Shown in pieces: positions 53,315 through 56,033 of a stretch of 56,033 nucleotides of DNA. The stretch is taken from contig CANQGD010000006.1 in the NCBI GenBank assembly GCA_947601445.1, positions 1-56,033 of the forward strand. Direction: 5' to 3'. The stretch is from an uncultured Clostridia bacterium. Its GTDB lineage: Bacteria; Bacillota; Clostridia; Christensenellales; CAG-314. The position numbers and the translations under genes were made by a program. Within the stretch, counting starts at the first letter, position 1; the number at the start of each line of letters is the position of its first letter. The notes beneath the pieces were generated by a model that was given only the letters and a program-made list of their open reading frames with translations, did no database searches and was not told the DNA's origin.

Positions 53315-55258
53315 TTGGATCAAAAACGTAGCAGAGCAATCATATATACGGTTATTGCCATTGTTGTCCTTGCGTTGTTTGGAATTTTGTTGTGGCGGAT
53401 TCTTGCGACCACTTCCACTGAAACCACCGAGGCGCAATTTGTAAAAAATCTGGAAAAAGGTTACTACGACAAAATAACAATCAATATATACAGCGTGATA
53501 GGGCTGCGCAACGATGAGGGACACAAAGGACAGCAGGACACCTTTGTTTTGGTAAACAGAGAAGAATTCAGCCAACAAGTCAACAAATATATATCGGATC
53601 ATCCTGACAGCACTCTTGCGCAAAACGATACTCGTACGGGCAAGAGCAATTTTCAGGTAACTGACCCCAATGCCACAAGTTGGACGGATTACATTCTTCC
53701 CGTGTTGTGGATAGGGTTGATCATTCTTCTCGGCTTTATTATGTTTCGCATGATTGCCCGTCAAAACAATCAAAATATCGATTTCGGTCGCAGCAAGGCT
53801 CGCGTTGTGCAAAATATGAAGGTTCGTTTTACGGATGTCGCCGGCGCGGAAGAAGAGAAGGAGGAACTGCAAGAAATCATCGATTTTTTGAAGGACCCCA
53901 AAAAATTCAGCGATATTGGTGCTCGTATACCCAAGGGCGTATTGTTGGTAGGTCCTCCCGGAACAGGCAAAACGTTGTTTGCAAAGGCGGTTGCCGGCGA
54001 GGCGGGCGTGCCGTTCTTCTCTATGAGCGGTTCGGATTTCGTTGAAATGTTCGTCGGCGTAGGCGCCAGCCGCGTCAGGGATTTGTTTGATCAAGCCAAG
54101 AAAAATATGCCTTGTATCATATTTATCGACGAGATCGACGCCGTAGGACGTCAACGCGGAGCCGGTTTGGGCGGCGGACACGATGAACGCGAGCAAACGT
54201 TGAACCAATTGCTTGTGGAAATGGACGGTTTCGAAACAAGCACAAACATCATTGTTATGGCGGCAACGAACCGTGCGGATATTCTTGACCCCGCCTTGCT
54301 TCGTCCCGGTCGTTTCGACCGTCAAATTTACGTCAATCGTCCTGACGTGAGGGGGCGTGAAGCAATTTTGAAGGTTCACGCGCGCAAAAAACCTATCGGT
54401 CCCGATGTAAATTTCCGTACGGTTGCACGTATAACTGCGGGCTTTACGGGCGCGGATTTGGAAAATTTGCTTAATGAAGCGGCAATCCTTGCGGTACGCG
54501 AAGGCAGAAAAGTCATTACTATGGCGGACGTGAACGAAGGTATAAACAAAGTTGTTATGGGACCGCAAAAGAAATCGCGTCTCGTTACCGAGCCAGACAA
54601 ACGCATAACGGCATATCACGAATCCGGTCACGCAATTTTGGCTTGCAGTCTCAAATACTGCGATCCCGTACACGAAGTAACGATAATTCCTCGCGGTATG
54701 GCGGCAGGCTACACAATGACGCGTCCGGAAAACGACAACAATCACGTAACCAAACAACAGTTGTTGGATGATATTACGATGACATTAGGCGGCAGAGTAG
54801 CAGAAGAAATTATTATAAAAAATGTCAGCAGCGGTGCAAGCGGAGACATAAAAGCTCTTACGGACAAGGCTCATCGCATGGTAACGGAATGGGGTATGAG
54901 CAATCGGATCGGACCCCTGTTTTACGGAAGCGAAGGCGAAGTGTTTGTGGGCAAAAATTATCAAACGGAAAAGAGTTATTCCGACGAAATCGCCAACATT
55001 ATCGACGAAGAAGTGCGCGATATAGTGGAAAGTTGCCACAAGCGCGCAACGGAAATACTTTCAGCCAAAGTAGATGTGTTACACAATATGGCGCGCGTAT
55101 TGATTGAAAAGGAAACTATTCACACCGAAGAAGTGGATATGCTTATGCAGGGCAAAAGCGTAGAAGAAGTAATTTCCTATATGGAAACAAGAGAAAACGC
55201 CGAAACTCAGCCTCCCGTAAAACAAGATACATCGACGCCAAATCCGGGTGAAAATTAA
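53315..55258 (+). CDS. ftsH: ATP-dependent zinc metalloprotease FtsH
   Basis: 647 residues. A helix at about 8-30, an extracytoplasmic segment, and a second helix at about 129-149 precede the AAA+ domain: Walker A GPPGTGKT (213-220), Walker [16 protein letters not shown], and the second-region arginines of [11 protein letters not shown]. The protease domain has the zinc motif HESGH (435-439). FtsH is a membrane hexamer that degrades misfolded and regulatory proteins. The start is TTG at 53315 because AAAGGAG lies correctly in front and [11 protein letters not shown] matches the short cytoplasmic tail; the frame continues upstream into the leader. The C-terminal 25 residues are Pro/Glu/Thr-rich. 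It has its own promoter and a strong terminator. Confidence 0.97.
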   Translation: MDQKRSRAIIYTVIAIVVLALFGILLWRILATTSTETTEAQFVKNLEKGYYDKITINIYSVIGLRNDEGHKGQQDTFVLVNREEFSQQVNKYISDHPDSTLAQNDTRTGKSNFQVTDPNATSWTDYILPVLWIGLIILLGFIMFRMIARQNNQNIDFGRSKARVVQNMKVRFTDVAGAEEEKEELQEIIDFLKDPKKFSDIGARIPKGVLLVGPPGTGKTLFAKAVAGEAGVPFFSMSGSDFVEMFVGVGASRVRDLFDQAKKNMPCIIFIDEIDAVGRQRGAGLGGGHDEREQTLNQLLVEMDGFETSTNIIVMAATNRADILDPALLRPGRFDRQIYVNRPDVRGREAILKVHARKKPIGPDVNFRTVARITAGFTGADLENLLNEAAILAVREGRKVITMADVNEGINKVVMGPQKKSRLVTEPDKRITAYHESGHAILACSLKYCDPVHEVTIIPRGMAAGYTMTRPENDNNHVTKQQLLDDITMTLGGRVAEEIIIKNVSSGASGDIKALTDKAHRMVTEWGMSNRIGPLFYGSEGEVFVGKNYQTEKSYSDEIANIIDEEVRDIVESCHKRATEILSAKVDVLHNMARVLIEKETIHTEEVDMLMQGKSVEEVISYMETRENAETQPPVKQDTSTPNPGEN

Positions 55259-55275
55259 AAAACCAAAAAACGGGT

Positions 55276-55310
55276 CTGCCGCAAGTAAAAATGCTTGCGG
55301 CAGTTTTTTA
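55276..55310 (+). terminator. ftsH terminator
   Basis: A 10-bp stem, CTGCCGCAAG against CTTGCGGCAG, with an 8-base loop and TTTTTTA, 17 bases after the stop codon. Confidence 0.95.
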
Positions 55311-55546
55311 TTTTATGTGTTGTATATAGTATTTTTTCAAACGTTCACGTCGAATTTGTGCCATACCGTAAAATGTAAAAACGTCGTTGAAACGACGACG
55401 GCGCCTTTCGCAAGTCAAATCGACGACTTACTTATATAAAAATTTTTTACGGTAATTTGATGGTAAACAGACGAAAATAAAATGAATCGATTTTGCGAAT
55501 TTGGAGCAAAATAACAACAATGGGGTGAAAATTACAATAGATAAGG

Positions 55547-55710
55547 ACTGCCGTATTACCGGAGTTCCCATAGGGAAATTTAGGTAAGCCGCCGCTCAAA
55601 GAGAATTAGACGTGGCGTGAAGTCACGCCATTTTAATGCCTTGACTTAAAAGTCTCTGAGAAGCGCACACCTTGCTTGCAAGGTATAGTGCGCTATATCT
55701 ATGGTACAGT
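55547..55710 (+). ncRNA. Candidate structured RNA of about 165 nt (class unknown)
   Basis: Several helices fit one fold. The ends pair irregularly (ACTG..TA..CC at 55547-55560 with GGTACAGT at 55703-55710). Inside are TTCCC/GGGAA (55565-55577) and a CTCA..GAGA stem pairing with TCTCTGAG (55595-55604 with 55653-55660). An 8-bp palindromic hairpin is at 55613-55630. A 7+6-bp hairpin AGCGCAC-ACCTTG/CAAGGT-GTGCGCT is at 55662-55694. It lies after the ftsH terminator and before a small gene, so it is either an independent RNA or that gene's leader. It does not match a riboswitch consensus I can recall. Strand is assumed from neighbours; the rest of 55311-55797 shows no gene. Confidence 0.45.
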
Positions 55711-55797
55711 TATTAGCTGTGGATTACTCGTAAAGTTTTTTAGTTGTAGTTTTTTCAGATTTGTGATACTATGGTTCTACAAACGGGAGAAATAAAA

Positions 55798-56033
55798 ATG
55801 GAAAATAATGATTATAACGAAACTATTAAGAGCTTTAAGAAATGGGCTAAGGTTTGTACAATTACGGCAATTATAACGGGGTTTTAGGTGTAATTACGTC
55901 TCTGCTGACCATTTTGAGTGAATTTACCGACTTTGAAGTCAAGGCTCCTTATCTTTACGGCAAAATATTTGTTTTTATAATGCTTGCAATTTTCTTGGTG
56001 CTTATTACGCTTATGATAATTTCTTATATCAAA
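55798..56033 (+). pseudogene. Small two-helix membrane protein, frameshifted and cut by the window edge
   Basis: ATG at 55798 after ACGGGAGAAATAAAA begins MENNDYNETIKSFKKWAKVC and runs into a helix, but meets TAG at 55885-55887. Restoring one G in the GGGG run at 55878-55881 keeps the frame open to the window end: GVLGVITSLLTILSEF, then APYLYGKIFVFIMLAIFLVL and IISYIK. The restored product has two membrane helices joined by a short acidic loop. The family is not recognised. The break may be a real mutation, a sequencing or assembly error in a homopolymer, or a programmed shift. It lies about 90 bases after the candidate structured RNA. Confidence 0.6.

Noticed and set aside
53159..54757. 532-codon open frame on the minus strand opposite ftsH
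   Set aside because: It is antisense to a certain gene, has no ribosome binding site and no family features.
55500..55720. 6S RNA, T-box, cyclic-di-nucleotide or TPP riboswitch as identity of the structured region
   Set aside because: The fold seems multibranched rather than one long bulged hairpin as in 6S RNA. The conserved sequence blocks I remember for the riboswitches are missing. It is left as class unknown.

Overview
The window is a 56-kb piece of a Firmicutes chromosome around the replication origin, most likely from an uncultured spore-forming member of the Clostridia. It carries the classic origin genes (dnaA, dnaN, rpmH-rnpA-yidD-yidC-khpB, rsmG-mnmG-mnmE, parA-parB, yyaC, ftsH). 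Most genes have AGGAGG-type ribosome binding sites and TTGACA/TATAAT promoters. Rubrerythrin and a flavodoxin-ferredoxin protein point to anaerobic life, and yyaC next to parAB points to sporulation. I saw no tRNA, rRNA, CRISPR array or insertion sequence.

Left part (1-25.5 kb): one gene of 24,648 bp on the minus strand encodes an 8,215-residue envelope protein. It has an N-terminal signal peptide, a unique region of about 950 residues, some 7,000 residues of MBG/YDG-like beta modules, and a C-terminal membrane helix with a short basic tail. Its last 8 bases overlap the start of a second membrane protein that runs off the window. The pair has its own promoter at about 25.24 kb.

25.5-32.6 kb: a galactose operon (galK-galE-UDP-sugar pyrophosphorylase, no galT) lies divergent from a PocR-AraC regulator. 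It is followed by a two-gene operon of an extended SDR with an unknown C-terminal part and an EFR1-type flavodoxin/ferredoxin protein.

32.7-49.8 kb: the origin gene set is rearranged. dnaA is on the minus strand at 33-34 kb. It is separated from dnaN by a nitroreductase, a PnuC-type transporter with an extracytoplasmic domain, a small Fn3-like protein, rubrerythrin, the rpmH-khpB cluster and deoD. The DnaA-box cluster lies at 42.50-42.66 kb, directly upstream of dnaN, so oriC is there rather than beside dnaA. rsmG, mnmG and mnmE then run on the minus strand, and parA-parB on the plus strand.

49.8-52.5 kb: a 2.7-kb, very AT-rich stretch without credible genes holds four near-perfect 16-bp parS sites and one degenerate site. 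It looks like the chromosome centromere for the adjacent ParA/ParB.

52.5-56.0 kb: yyaC and ftsH are followed by a strong terminator, a candidate structured RNA of about 165 nt, and a small two-helix membrane protein gene broken by a one-base frameshift at the right edge.
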